64,000 nucleotides of DNA from Anaerobranca californiensis DSM 14826 (GTDB lineage Bacteria > Bacillota > Proteinivoracia > Proteinivoracales > Proteinivoracaceae), in assembly GCF_900142275.1 (NCBI RefSeq), contig NZ_FRAI01000005.1:434001-498000 (forward strand). Direction: 5' to 3'. Positions 9,486 to 18,159 of this stretch are shown in pieces. How positions within the stretch are numbered: position 1 is the first letter of the stretch; the number at the start of each line of letters is the position of its first letter. Both the position numbers and the translations under genes were made by a program. The notes beneath the pieces were generated by a model that was not told the DNA's origin, made no database searches, and worked only from the letters and a program-made list of their open reading frames with translations.

Positions 9486-9632
9486 TCACTTTTTGATTTC
9501 TGCTAATATGACAAAGGTAATTCCTAATAAAACAGTAATTAAAGGTATTATAGTATTATCTCTGAATAGTATAACGAAAATAATGGACAATGGTATCAAA
9601 AGTCTACCTAGTAAATGAATATATTTAAACAT
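9486..9632 (-). CDS. Small membrane protein, 48 residues, function unknown
   Basis: ATG at 9632 (MFKYIHLLGRLL...) lies about eight bases after a strong GGAGGAG site. The product is almost wholly hydrophobic: two likely membrane segments (about residues 8-22 and 27-44) separated by FRDNT, ending LAEIKK. A nearer ATG at 9638 gives only four codons. I do not recognise the family. The strong ribosome site and intact frame argue that it is expressed, although everything around it is decayed. Confidence 0.55.
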   Translation of the reverse strand: MFKYIHLLGRLLIPLSIIFVILFRDNTIIPLITVLLGITFVILAEIKK

Positions 9633-9701
9633 TAGCCATACTCCTCCTTCTTTGATTTACCTAAATATTATATCATAAATATTTTGAATTGTTGATATTT
9701 T

Positions 9702-9812
9702 TTAAGACACTTTTTTATCGGACATAAACGTTCTATATTCTACAGGAGTAAGGTAATCTAATGAGCCATGAATTCTGTGATTATTATACCAAAGTATTTT
9801 TAGCAATATTAG
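9702..9812 (-). mobile_element. IS3-family transposase remnant (C-terminal end of OrfB)
   Basis: The minus strand encodes KILWYNNHRIHGSLDYLTPVEYR followed within about ten residues by a stop at 9702-9704. YNNxRxHxSLxYxTPxEYR is the diagnostic C-terminus of IS3/IS150-type integrases. The frame closes upstream and no DDE core, OrfA or terminal repeats are visible nearby, so only about 35 codons remain. It marks a past insertion and deletion in this gap. Confidence 0.85.
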
Positions 9813-9856
9813 TATTTATAACCTTTATAATTGTTTTGTTACTTAGAATGTACTAA

Positions 9857-9893
9857 AAATAAAGCCAGTGTTTGCTCAACACTGGCTTTATTT
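9857..9893 (-). terminator. Intrinsic terminator after the Nudix gene
   Basis: Perfect 13-bp stem (9860-9872 and 9878-9890) around TGCTC, flanked by A and T runs, just past the Nudix stop codon. On the minus strand the stem is followed by a T-rich run. Confidence 0.85.
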
Positions 9894-9901
9894 AAAATCA
9901 T

Positions 9902-10327
9902 TTATTCTGTTACACTTCTACTTCTAATAAATTCATAAGCTTTTGTTATAAGCTGTTTTGTATTTTCATAAGTTGCTATTTCTAATGCTTTTTGAAAATC
10001 TACCCAAATACATTCTTCTATCTCTTCTTCTTGATTTTTAAATTCCCCTTCCTCAGCCTCTGCTACAAAATAAATCACCTTTTTCATTACCCCTTCTATG
10101 GGGGAATATTCTATTTCATAGCGGAAATCCTCATAAAGTTTCGCTATTTTAATACCTGTTTCTTCATAAATTTCCCTAATAGCTGTTTCCCCTTCCCTTT
10201 CTCCTTCCTCTACATGTCCTTTAGGTAAACCCCAATGCCCACCATTATTATGTTTAAGAAGAAGAAAGAGTATTTCCCCATTAACCCTTTTATAAACTAC
10301 TGCACCACATGATTTTTCATATTTCAT
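9902..10327 (-). CDS. Nudix hydrolase (Ap4A hydrolase / MutT-like)
   Basis: A 141-residue Nudix hydrolase that cleaves a nucleoside diphosphate linked to another group. The Nudix box runs GHVEEGEREGETAIREIYEETGI, matching GX5EX7REUXEEXGU, with AVVYKR and HWGLPKGH just before it. The sequence resembles bis(5'-nucleosyl)-tetraphosphatases, but substrate is not certain. A TTG at 10333 is possible; ATG at 10327 has GGAGAG six bases upstream and is preferred. A good promoter lies at 10366-10394, and the gene has its own terminator. Confidence 0.88.
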   Translation of the reverse strand: MKYEKSCGAVVYKRVNGEILFLLLKHNNGGHWGLPKGHVEEGEREGETAIREIYEETGIKIAKLYEDFRYEIEYSPIEGVMKKVIYFVAEAEEGEFKNQEEEIEECIWVDFQKALEIATYENTKQLITKAYEFIRSRSVTE

Positions 10328-10365
10328 TCTCAACTCTCCTAACTTTTATTTTCTTTTATACAAAA

Positions 10366-10394
10366 ATTATATAACAATCACCCTAGCTTGTTAA
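10366..10394 (-). promoter_or_regulatory. Promoter of the Nudix gene
   Basis: On the minus strand TTAACA (10394-10389), a 17-base spacer, then a perfect TATAAT (10371-10366), giving a short leader of about 35 bases. Confidence 0.65.
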
Positions 10395-10439
10395 TAATAA
10401 ATTGTTATTTATTGTACTTTTTCCTTATTGCAGAATAAA

Positions 10440-10464
10440 AAAAGTGCTGTTGCCAGCACTTTTA
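10440..10464 (-). terminator. Terminator of the DEAD-box helicase gene
   Basis: Stem AAAGTGCTG / CAGCACTTTT with a four-base loop. It overlaps the stop codon on its 5' side and is followed on the minus strand by T-rich sequence. Confidence 0.85.
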
Positions 10465-11907
10465 GCGTTTTTTACCTTTGTATTTGCCTCTTTCCTCTCT
10501 TTTTCTGTCTCTGCTGTCTCTGCCGCCTCTACCTTTATTTTTATCCTTACCTTTACCACTTCTTTGAACTGCAAAGGCCTTTTTATTAAACACCGGAGGT
10601 TCCGGAGTTAACACTACTTCCTCGTTTGTAGTTTCTTTAGATAAAAGTTTTACAGCAGCAGCTACTAAAGATAATACGTCGTATTCTTCTAATAAAGACC
10701 TTGCTGAAGCTTTGTATTCATCTAAAGCACCATCTTGAATTACCCCTTGTAATTTTTCCACAGCTAAACGCTGCTTTCCTTGAAAAGCTTGGGCATATGT
10801 GGGGATAGGAAGTTTCTGAATCTTGGTTTTTACCATAGATTCAATATAGTGTAAATGGGCAATCTCCCTATATGTCACAAAGGTAAAGGCTTTACCGATA
10901 TTTCCTGCTCTACCAGTCCGTCCTATTCTATGGACATAACTATCAGAGTTTTGGGGTAAATCAAAATTGAAAACATGGGTAACCCCTGTAACATCTAATC
11001 CTCTAGCAGCCACATCTGTTGCAACGAGAATCTCAATTTGATTATTTCTAAATTTTTTCATCACTGCATCCCGTTGGGCTTGACTTAAATCGCCGTGGAG
11101 ACCTTCCGCTAAGTAACCCCTTTTTGTCAAAGCTTCTGACAATTGATCTACCCTTCTTTTGGTTCTTCCAAAGATAATGGCAGATGTGGTTCCCTCCATA
11201 TCCAATAAACGGCAAAGTACATCAAATTTTTGATGCTCATCTAGCTCAATGTAATACTGGGAAATTTGTGGAGCAGTAGTCTGTTTAGAGACAACTGAAA
11301 TTCTATGGGGATTTTTGAGAAACTTTTGGGCCAATTTTTCAATAGATTTAGGCATAGTAGCGGAAAACAACAGGGTTTGCTTATCTTCTGGTGTTTTACT
11401 TAAAATAGTTTCAATATCTTCTAAAAAGCCCATATCTAACATTTCATCGGCTTCATCTAATACCGCTATTTTTATCCCTTCTAATCGAAGGGTCTTTCTA
11501 TTGATATGGTCAATAACCCTACCGGGAGTTCCTACAATTATTGTAGGTTTTTGTTTTAAAGCCCTGATTTGTCTTCCTATATCTTGACCACCATAAACTG
11601 GTAAAATTCTATGTTTAACATATTTACCTAATTTGCCCATTTCTTCTGCCACTTGAATAGCTAATTCCCTTGTAGGACAAAGGATTAATCCTTGAACTTC
11701 TTCACTTTCAGGATCTAAATTATTCAACATGGGTAGACCAAAGGCTGCGGTTTTCCCAGTACCGGTTTGGGCTAAACCGATAATATCCCTTCCCTCTAAG
11801 ACCTTAGGAATAGCTTCCCCTTGAATAGGGGTAGGTTCTTCAAACCCTAACTCTCTAATAGCCTTTAAAATTTTTCGATTTAATGAAAATTCTTCAAATG
11901 TTATCAA
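10462..11907 (-). CDS. DEAD-box ATP-dependent RNA helicase (CshA/DeaD-like)
   Basis: Unwinds RNA duplexes, typically in cold growth, ribosome assembly or mRNA decay. The 481-residue protein has the Q motif GFEEPTPIQ, motif I AQTGTGKT, PTRELA, GTPGR, DEAD, SAT, and the helicase C motifs ATDVAARGLD and HRIGRTGRAG. After residue 380 a helical extension leads to a basic Arg/Gly-rich tail (GRGGRDSRDRKREERGK). The start is TTG at 11907, nine bases after GGAG; an out-of-frame ATG between them stops at once. A TATAAT (11996-12001) upstream suggests an 80-90 base leader. Family certain, precise paralogue less so. Confidence 0.93.
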   Translation of the reverse strand: MITFEEFSLNRKILKAIRELGFEEPTPIQGEAIPKVLEGRDIIGLAQTGTGKTAAFGLPMLNNLDPESEEVQGLILCPTRELAIQVAEEMGKLGKYVKHRILPVYGGQDIGRQIRALKQKPTIIVGTPGRVIDHINRKTLRLEGIKIAVLDEADEMLDMGFLEDIETILSKTPEDKQTLLFSATMPKSIEKLAQKFLKNPHRISVVSKQTTAPQISQYYIELDEHQKFDVLCRLLDMEGTTSAIIFGRTKRRVDQLSEALTKRGYLAEGLHGDLSQAQRDAVMKKFRNNQIEILVATDVAARGLDVTGVTHVFNFDLPQNSDSYVHRIGRTGRAGNIGKAFTFVTYREIAHLHYIESMVKTKIQKLPIPTYAQAFQGKQRLAVEKLQGVIQDGALDEYKASARSLLEEYDVLSLVAAAVKLLSKETTNEEVVLTPEPPVFNKKAFAVQRSGKGKDKNKGRGGRDSRDRKREERGKYKGKKR

Positions 11908-12024
11908 TGCATAAAACTCCTTTTTACTTAAATATTTTATAATTATTTTTACCTTTTTTGAATAAAAGTATTATAATTATTTTAGTTAACATCTAATTAT
12001 AACACATTTATCCAATTTGTCCAC

Positions 12025-12051
12025 AAAAAAAATAGAGGCAATAAGCCTCTA
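12025..12051 (-). terminator. Terminator of the pfl operon
   Basis: Stem TAGAGGC/GCCTCTA (12033-12039 and 12045-12051) followed on the minus strand by eight T. It overlaps the end of pflA. Confidence 0.85.
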
Positions 12052-12801
12052 AATAACTTTACTAGGAACTTTGTGGGGAATATTAAGGTGTTTAGCTAAA
12101 ATATTATTTAGATAAATAAACCTCTCTTCATCCATAGCTTTAATTCCCTCTAAAGTGTATTTTATATTTAATTCTTTGTATTTTTTAATACCATGGACAT
12201 GGTATGGGAGTAATTCACATTTTTCAACATTAGAGAGATTATTTACAAATTCTGCTAGTTTAACAATATTTTCTTCATTGTCATTAATCCCTGGTACCAC
12301 CACATGTCTTATCCACATAGGTGTACCAACTTCTTGTACTATATCAAGAAATTCTAAAGCTTCTTTTTGACTACCACCGGTTAATTTAAAATACCCCTTT
12401 TCATCTAAAGCCTTGATATCTAAAAGAACTAAGTCGGTATACTGTAGAATTTCTTTAAAAAGCTTTTTATCGCCACAACCATGGCCTGCAGTATCTAAAG
12501 TTGTATGGATTCCCTCTTCTTTACATCTTTTAAAAAATTCTAAAACAAATTGTGGTTGTAGTAAGGGTTCACCTCCAGATAAGGTGACCCCCCCTTTATT
12601 TTTGTAATAAATTTTATACCTTTTAACTATTTTTACCAGTTCATCTACTGTCATTTCCTTTCCACCTTTTAACCTCCAGGTATCAGGATTATGACAATAA
12701 CGACACCTCAACTGACATCCTTGCAAAAATACAACGGTTCTTATACCTGGACCGTCAACTAAACCCATTGTTTCAATAGAGTGAATCCTTCCTTTAATCA
12801 T
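12049..12801 (-). CDS. pflA: Pyruvate formate-lyase activating enzyme
   Basis: A radical SAM enzyme that places the glycyl radical on PflB. The 250-residue protein has the cluster motif CQLRCRYCHNPDTW (CX3CX2C) near residue 30, preceded by GPGIRTVVFLQGC, and the SAM-binding GGVTLSGGEPLLQ near residue 73. These are the features of PflA. It follows pflB by four bases and shares its promoter and terminator. Needed only when oxygen is absent, since both enzymes are oxygen-sensitive. Confidence 0.96.
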   Translation of the reverse strand: MIKGRIHSIETMGLVDGPGIRTVVFLQGCQLRCRYCHNPDTWRLKGGKEMTVDELVKIVKRYKIYYKNKGGVTLSGGEPLLQPQFVLEFFKRCKEEGIHTTLDTAGHGCGDKKLFKEILQYTDLVLLDIKALDEKGYFKLTGGSQKEALEFLDIVQEVGTPMWIRHVVVPGINDNEENIVKLAEFVNNLSNVEKCELLPYHVHGIKKYKELNIKYTLEGIKAMDEERFIYLNNILAKHLNIPHKVPSKVI

Positions 12802-12805
12802 AATA

Positions 12806-15031
12806 TTACATCCTTTCGTGGAATGTCCTAGCGATCACTTCCCTTTGCTGCAATTTTGAAAGTCTGTTAAAATTAACGGCATATCCTGAAACTCTGATAG
12901 TTAAAGATGGGTACTTTTCTGGGTTTTCCATAGCATCTATTAACATTTCCCTGTTTAAAACATTGACATTAAGATGGTGGGCCTTTTGTTCAAAATATCC
13001 ATCTAAAATATCAACTAAATTTTTAATTTGCCCTTCCCTATCCTTTCCTAAAGCCTGTGGTACTACAGAAAAGGTGTTTGAAACACCATCTAAGCAATGC
13101 TGGTAAGGAATTTTAGCTACTGAATTTAATGAAGCTAAAGCACCATTGATATCCCTGCCATGCATAGGGTTTGCCCCAGGAGCAAAGGCTTCTCCAGCTT
13201 TTCTGCCATCTGGTGTAGCCCCTGTTTTTTTACCATAAACGACATTGGAGGTAATGGTTAATATAGATAGGGTATGGATAGCATTTCTATAAGTTGAATG
13301 TTTTTTCAGTTCTTTGCTAAATTTTTCTACTACATAAGTGGCAATTTGATCTACCCTGTCGTCATCATTGCCAAACTTAGGATAATCCCCTTCTATTTGG
13401 AAATCAACGGCTATACCATTTTCCCGGATAGCTTTTACTTTACCGTATTTTATAGCACTTAATGAATCTACAACTACCGAAAGTCCCGCAATTCCAAAGG
13501 CCATTAAACGTTCTACATCCCTGTCATGAAGGGCAAGCATAGCAGATTCATAAGCGTATTTATCATGCATATAATGGATGACATTCATTGTATTGACATA
13601 AAGTTTTGCCAACCATTCCATTACCCTTTCGAATTTTTCAATGACTTCATCATAATCTAGGTACTCCCCTTGAGGTAGATCTAGCCTTGGAGCTACAGGT
13701 AAATTGAGCTTTTCATCAACCCCACCATTAATTGCATATAATAGGGCTTTAGCTAAGTTTACCCTAGCCCCAAAAAACTGCATTTGTTTACCTATTTTCA
13801 TCGCAGATACACAACAAGCAATACCGTAATCATCACCGAATATCGGCCTCATAAGGTCATCGTTTTCATATTGAATAGAGTCGGTAAGGATAGAAAGTTT
13901 AGCACAATACTCTTTAAAGTTTTGAGGAAGTTTATTTGACCATAGTACTGTCATATTAGGCTCTGGTGCTGGCCCTAAATTAACTAATGTGTGCAAAAAT
14001 CTAAAACTATTTTTAGTTACTAAAGTTCTACCATCTTCCCCCATCCCTCCAATAGCTTCAGTTATCCAAGTGGGATCCCCGGCAAAAAGCTCATTGTAAT
14101 CTGGGGTTCTCAAGTGTCTTGCCAACCTCAGTTTAATTACCAATTGGTCAATTAACTCTTGGGCTTCCTCTTCAGAAATAAGTCGAGTTTTCAAATCCCT
14201 TTCAATATATATATCTAAGAAAGTACTTACTCTACCTAAAGACATAGCTGCACCATTTTGTTGTTTAATAGCTGCTAAATAAGCAAAATATAACCACTGT
14301 ACTGCTTCTTTGGCATTTTGTGCAGGCTTAGAAATATCATATCCATAAGAAAGGGCCATTTCTTCCATTTCCTTTAAAGCTTTGATTTGCTCTGTTAACT
14401 CTTCCCTAAGCCTTATGATTTCTTCCGTCATAGTCCCAGAAATTTCATCTAATTCCCTTTTCTTATCTTCAATGAGAAAGGCTGTTCCGTAGAGGGCCAC
14501 TCTCCGATAGTCACCGATAATTCTACCCCTACCATAGGCATCAGGAAGACCAGTTATAACCCCTGCTTTTCTAGCCAATTTCATTTCTTTAGTATAAGCA
14601 TCAAAAACCCCTTGATTGTGGGTTTTTCTATATTTTGTAAAGATTTCTACTATCTTTTCATCAACTTTATAGCCATAACTTTCCGCTCCTTGAACTGCCA
14701 TCCTAATCCCTCCAAAGGGGTTGACGATCCTTTTTAGAGGTTGATCAGTTTGAAACCCTACAATAACTTCATTTTCTTTATCTAAATATCCCGGTTTATA
14801 TGCTGAAATACCAGAAATAGTTTTGGTATCTAAATCTAATATCCCCTTTTTAAGCTCTTCTTTTAACAGTTCTTTAGCTTTTTCCCAAACTTTTAAGGTT
14901 CTTTCACTGGGTTTTGCTAAAAAACTATCATCACCTTCATAAGGTTGATAATTTTTTTGGATAAAATCCCTGACATCTACCTTCTCCGTCCATTCCCCTA
15001 ATTTAAAACCTTCCCAGCTTTTATTTACCAT
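12806..15031 (-). CDS. pflB: Formate acetyltransferase (pyruvate formate-lyase)
   Basis: Converts pyruvate and CoA to acetyl-CoA and formate in fermentation. The 741-residue protein has the adjacent active-site cysteines ([10 protein letters not shown], Cys406-Cys407) and the C-terminal glycyl-radical motif RVSGYAVNF with Gly716. The end HERM is also typical. The RRNP-like region reads [10 protein letters not shown] near residue 101. ATG at 15031 follows ATAGGAG, and a very good promoter lies about 50 bases upstream. It is the first gene of pflB-pflA. I see no FNR/Rex box that I could defend. Confidence 0.97.
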   Translation of the reverse strand: MVNKSWEGFKLGEWTEKVDVRDFIQKNYQPYEGDDSFLAKPSERTLKVWEKAKELLKEELKKGILDLDTKTISGISAYKPGYLDKENEVIVGFQTDQPLKRIVNPFGGIRMAVQGAESYGYKVDEKIVEIFTKYRKTHNQGVFDAYTKEMKLARKAGVITGLPDAYGRGRIIGDYRRVALYGTAFLIEDKKRELDEISGTMTEEIIRLREELTEQIKALKEMEEMALSYGYDISKPAQNAKEAVQWLYFAYLAAIKQQNGAAMSLGRVSTFLDIYIERDLKTRLISEEEAQELIDQLVIKLRLARHLRTPDYNELFAGDPTWITEAIGGMGEDGRTLVTKNSFRFLHTLVNLGPAPEPNMTVLWSNKLPQNFKEYCAKLSILTDSIQYENDDLMRPIFGDDYGIACCVSAMKIGKQMQFFGARVNLAKALLYAINGGVDEKLNLPVAPRLDLPQGEYLDYDEVIEKFERVMEWLAKLYVNTMNVIHYMHDKYAYESAMLALHDRDVERLMAFGIAGLSVVVDSLSAIKYGKVKAIRENGIAVDFQIEGDYPKFGNDDDRVDQIATYVVEKFSKELKKHSTYRNAIHTLSILTITSNVVYGKKTGATPDGRKAGEAFAPGANPMHGRDINGALASLNSVAKIPYQHCLDGVSNTFSVVPQALGKDREGQIKNLVDILDGYFEQKAHHLNVNVLNREMLIDAMENPEKYPSLTIRVSGYAVNFNRLSKLQQREVIARTFHERM

Positions 15032-15083
15032 TTATATCAACTCCTATACAAAATATTTAACTAAGAATTATTATTATATTATC

Positions 15084-15112
15084 ATTATACATCCTGTACT
15101 ATATTTTTTCAA
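15084..15112 (-). promoter_or_regulatory. Promoter of pflBA
   Basis: Minus strand TTGAAA (15112-15107), 17-base spacer, perfect TATAAT (15089-15084). The leader to the pflB ATG is about 45 bases. Confidence 0.75.
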
Positions 15113-15216
15113 TACTGTGTTATAAATTTATTTTTATTGTTTTTCAGGCATTTTATTACTTTTATAATCCTGTTATTTTATATTGATGTAATCTGTTATA
15201 ATTATTGTTCCTATAA

Positions 15217-15250
15217 ATAAAAAACAGGAAGATTTTTTAATCTCCCTGTT
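15217..15250 (-). terminator. Terminator of the degV gene
   Basis: A 12-bp stem with one wobble (15223-15234 and 15239-15250), then a T run on the minus strand. It separates degV from the pfl promoter. Confidence 0.85.
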
Positions 15251-15260
15251 ATTAAAGAAA

Positions 15261-16124
15261 CTAGTTTTCCGTTATTTTATTTAGGAAAAATACACCTAGT
15301 GTTCCAGGTCCCGAGTGGGCACCTATAGCACAACCAATACAGCTTATGAGAAAATCTTTACAACCTAATTCCAACTCTAACAGATTTTTTAGCTTATTAG
15401 CTCCCTCTAAATCATCTCCATGATTTATACCTATAAGCTGATTTTCTAAATCAACTCCCCTTTCTTTAACAATTTCAACCATCCGTTTCATAGCCTTTTG
15501 TCTTCCTCTAACTTTATCTATTGGAATTAATTTTCCATCTTCCACATGTAGAATTGGCTTGACATTTAAAATTCCTCCGACAAAGGCAGCGGTTTTACTT
15601 ACCCTACCTCCCCGATATAGATATTCTAAATCATCGACGGTGAAAATGTGTTCCATATGTTGAGCATTAAATTTTATGTTTTTGATTATTTCTTCATAAG
15701 ATTTTCCTTCCTTTGCCATCATGGCAGCTTTATAAACAACTAAACCAAAACCTACTGAAGCACATTTAGTATCTATAATTTCTAGTTTAAAGTTGGGAAA
15801 TTCTTCTAAAACTTCTTCCCTGGCAATTAAAGCTGAATTATATGTACCTGATAATCCTGAGGAAAAAGCAATGTAAATACAAGGATTCCCAATTTGGGCT
15901 AGTTGTTGAAATTTTTCTTTAAAAATATTTGGAGGAATCTGAGATGTTTTAAATACTTTACCTTCCCTCATCTGTCTTAACATATCTTCAGGTTTCAAAG
16001 TCAAGCCATCTAAATATTCTTCTCCCTCTAAATAAACCATAATGGGAACTACATCTACATCTAAACTAGCTAAGAATTCTCTGGTTAAATCACAGGCACT
16101 ATCGGTAATAATTTTAACATTCAT
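15261..16124 (-). CDS. DegV family fatty acid-binding protein
   Basis: A 287-residue DegV protein. Members bind a fatty acid; the Firmicutes FakB proteins present it to the kinase FakA, but whether this one does so is unknown. It opens KIITDSACDL and has KTSQIPP, FSSGLSGTYNSA and DTKCASVGFGLVVY, the conserved lipid-pocket stretches, followed by VDDLEYLYRGGR and a C-terminal HSGPGTLGVFF. ATG at 16124 is eight bases after GGAGG. It has its own terminator. No fakA-like gene is nearby. Confidence 0.92.
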   Translation of the reverse strand: MNVKIITDSACDLTREFLASLDVDVVPIMVYLEGEEYLDGLTLKPEDMLRQMREGKVFKTSQIPPNIFKEKFQQLAQIGNPCIYIAFSSGLSGTYNSALIAREEVLEEFPNFKLEIIDTKCASVGFGLVVYKAAMMAKEGKSYEEIIKNIKFNAQHMEHIFTVDDLEYLYRGGRVSKTAAFVGGILNVKPILHVEDGKLIPIDKVRGRQKAMKRMVEIVKERGVDLENQLIGINHGDDLEGANKLKNLLELELGCKDFLISCIGCAIGAHSGPGTLGVFFLNKITEN

Positions 16125-16297
16125 TATAAAACCTCCTCCAAAAACAATATCCTTTTATCTTTTATTCTCCAAACTTTTTAATATTCCTTTTTCCCTAGAA
16201 AATATTTATAGTTTTTGGGAAATTTTATTTCCTTTTTTTATTTTTTCCCATTTTTACAGTATTACCATTGCTTTTATATTTAACAATTAAAATAAAA

Positions 16298-16320
16298 GGA
16301 AAGGGTTAGAAACCCTTTCC
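16298..16320 (-). terminator. Terminator of the DUF1657 gene
   Basis: GGAAAGGG/CCCTTTCC stem (16298-16305 and 16313-16320), with T-rich sequence after it on the minus strand. Confidence 0.8.
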
Positions 16321-16584
16321 TTATTGATTATCTCCACTTTGTTGATTAGTAATATTTTGTTGTGGATATAATCCCCCTACTTCTTGTTGATATTGTCCTT
16401 CTTCTTCCATAGCGTAATCTAACCTTTGTCTTAATTGCTTAACTATTTGTTCCATACTTTGACTGCATTGTTGATACATCTGTTTAGCCTGCTGATCTTG
16501 GGTATCTAAGGCAAAGGCCTTTAGATTAGCAGCTACTGCTTCACAACTAGATAAAGTTTGAGCTAATTTGTTGGCTACTGTCAT
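16321..16584 (-). CDS. DUF1657 domain protein
   Basis: An 87-residue, Gln-rich, helical, soluble protein. The opening MTVANKLAQTLSSCEAVAANLKAFALDTQD matches DUF1657, a family found in endospore-forming Firmicutes and often near SpoVA-type genes; its biochemical role is unknown. No signal peptide or membrane segment. No spore gene is adjacent here. The tail is low-complexity (Gln, Asn, Gly). Confidence 0.85.
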   Translation of the reverse strand: MTVANKLAQTLSSCEAVAANLKAFALDTQDQQAKQMYQQCSQSMEQIVKQLRQRLDYAMEEEGQYQQEVGGLYPQQNITNQQSGDNQ

Positions 16585-16661
16585 TTCAACAACTCCTTTT
16601 AAATTTTATAGTTCATTATTATTATGGAATGTTGTTTTTTAAATTAAACTGGTAAAATTTT

Positions 16662-17237
16662 TTAACTTTTAAAATTTCTACTGCCCGGTTTAGTTATTGG
16701 TATCCCTTGTTGACATAAAGGGCAATTTTCTGGATTATAGGTTACTATTTCTTTTTTATATAAACTAAAGAGATCTTCAGTGAATTTTTTCCCTTCTGTA
16801 CTTCTATCCACTAAAGAAGCTACCCCTACCACTTCACCACCATAGCTTTTTACCAAATCAATTACTTCTTTGACAGAACCTCCTGTAGTAATCACATCTT
16901 CAACTACCAAAAATCTCTGCCCTTTTTCTATGGTAAATCCCCTTCTCAGTGTCATAACACCATTTTCCCTCTCTGCAAAAAGATTTTGAACTCCTAGCTT
17001 GTTAGCTACTGCATATGCTAAAATTATTCCCCCTATAGCCGGTCCAATAACCCCATGGATCTGGTCTTTATTATAATTTCCAGCTATCATTTCTGCCAAT
17101 TCCTCGGTGTAGTTGGGGTATTGAAAAACTTTAGCACATTGGAGATACTCCCCACTGTGTTTACCTGAAGTTAGTAAAAAATGACCTTTTAAAAGAACAC
17201 CACAACTTTCTAAAATTTCTTCCACTCTGTTTTTCAT
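16662..17237 (-). CDS. pyrE: Orotate phosphoribosyltransferase
   Basis: Joins orotate and PRPP to give orotidine monophosphate. The 191-residue protein carries the PRPP loop FLVVEDVITTGGSVKEV, and a short C-terminal extension with CPLCQQGIPITKPGSR, common in one Firmicutes subgroup. An in-frame GTG at 17255 lies inside the ribosome site region; ATG at 17237 is eight bases after AAAGGAG and is chosen. It is the last gene of pyrCFKDE, four bases after pyrD. I see no strong terminator right after the stop. Confidence 0.95.
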   Translation of the reverse strand: MKNRVEEILESCGVLLKGHFLLTSGKHSGEYLQCAKVFQYPNYTEELAEMIAGNYNKDQIHGVIGPAIGGIILAYAVANKLGVQNLFAERENGVMTLRRGFTIEKGQRFLVVEDVITTGGSVKEVIDLVKSYGGEVVGVASLVDRSTEGKKFTEDLFSLYKKEIVTYNPENCPLCQQGIPITKPGSRNFKS

Positions 17238-17241
17238 TTTA

Positions 17242-18159
17242 CTATCTCCTTTCACTATGGGCTAAACCCACCATTTCTTCTACCTTGTTAAATCTATATA
17301 TTTCCATATATTTTTTTAATCCTTCAATTATTTTTATAGGTGCAAATGGGTCAATAAAGTTACCGGTCCCTACCCCTATCATTGAAGCCCCCGCTAAAAT
17401 AAATTCCACGGCATCTTGATATGTCACTATTCCCCCCATTCCAATGATAGGAATCTTAACATTTTTATACACATCGTAAACCATTCTAAGGGCCACTGGT
17501 TTTATTGCAGGACCAGATAACCCGCCATAGATATTCCCTAAAATAGGTCTTTTACTATCAATGTCTATCGCCATACCTTGTAAAGTGTTGATTAAGGTCA
17601 GACCATCGGCTCCATTAAATTCTGCTTCTTTGGCGATCTCCACAATATTGGTGACATTAGGACTTAATTTAACTACTATAGGTTTTTTAGTCACCATTCT
17701 TACTTTCTTAGTTATTTCCCCTACTTTTTTAGGTGATATTCCAAAGGCTAATCCTCCTTCTTTGACATTAGGGCAAGATAAATTTAACTCAATTAAATCA
17801 ACATCAGTTTTTTCCAATCTTTCCCCTAGTTCTATAAATTCCTCTACTGTTTTCCCGGCAATATTGACAAAAACTAAAGCTCCTTTACTTTTAAGATTAG
17901 GTAGATGTTCTTTAATAAATACATCTATCCCAGGATTTTGCAGCCCTACACTGTTAAGGATCCCAGAGGCAGTTTCTACGCATCTTACCCCTTTGTTACC
18001 TTCCCTTTTTTCCAAAGTCAAACCTTTAGTGGTTATTGCCCCTAAGAATTTAGGATGATAGAACTTTTCATAAACTTCACCAAAACCATAGGTACCGGAA
18101 GCTACAGTGACGGGATTTTTAAGTTTTAGTTGAAACAGCTCGATACTTAAATCAATCAT
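17242..18159 (-). CDS. pyrD: Dihydroorotate dehydrogenase, class 1B catalytic subunit
   Basis: Oxidises dihydroorotate to orotate with FMN. The 305-residue protein shows NPVTVASGTYGFG, KGLTLEKREGN, NSVGLQNPG, the catalytic-loop LNLSCPNVKEGG with the class 1 cysteine, and GGLSGPAIKP, IGMGGI and GVGTGNF for phosphate binding. Together with PyrK it makes the NAD-linked class 1B enzyme. ATG at 18159 is preferred over TTG at 18162; the GGAGGTGG site lies in the end of pyrK, and the genes overlap, so translation is coupled. Confidence 0.96.
   Translation of the reverse strand: MIDLSIELFQLKLKNPVTVASGTYGFGEVYEKFYHPKFLGAITTKGLTLEKREGNKGVRCVETASGILNSVGLQNPGIDVFIKEHLPNLKSKGALVFVNIAGKTVEEFIELGERLEKTDVDLIELNLSCPNVKEGGLAFGISPKKVGEITKKVRMVTKKPIVVKLSPNVTNIVEIAKEAEFNGADGLTLINTLQGMAIDIDSKRPILGNIYGGLSGPAIKPVALRMVYDVYKNVKIPIIGMGGIVTYQDAVEFILAGASMIGVGTGNFIDPFAPIKIIEGLKKYMEIYRFNKVEEMVGLAHSERR

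Larger units (their letters stand above)
9139..9901. other. Gene-poor, decayed stretch
   Basis: About 760 bases with no full-length conserved gene. It holds an A7-interrupted small ORF, the first 23 codons of an SPFH-type gene, an intact 48-residue membrane protein, the last codons of an IS3-family transposase and the Nudix terminator. Transposition and deletion probably shortened a former gene region here. Confidence 0.6.

Noticed and set aside
9418-9618. 66-residue plus-strand frame
   Set aside because: Antisense to the 48-residue membrane protein, which has the better ribosome site.
17561-18058. 165-residue plus-strand frame
   Set aside because: It lies wholly antisense to pyrD, which has strong motifs; no ribosome site.
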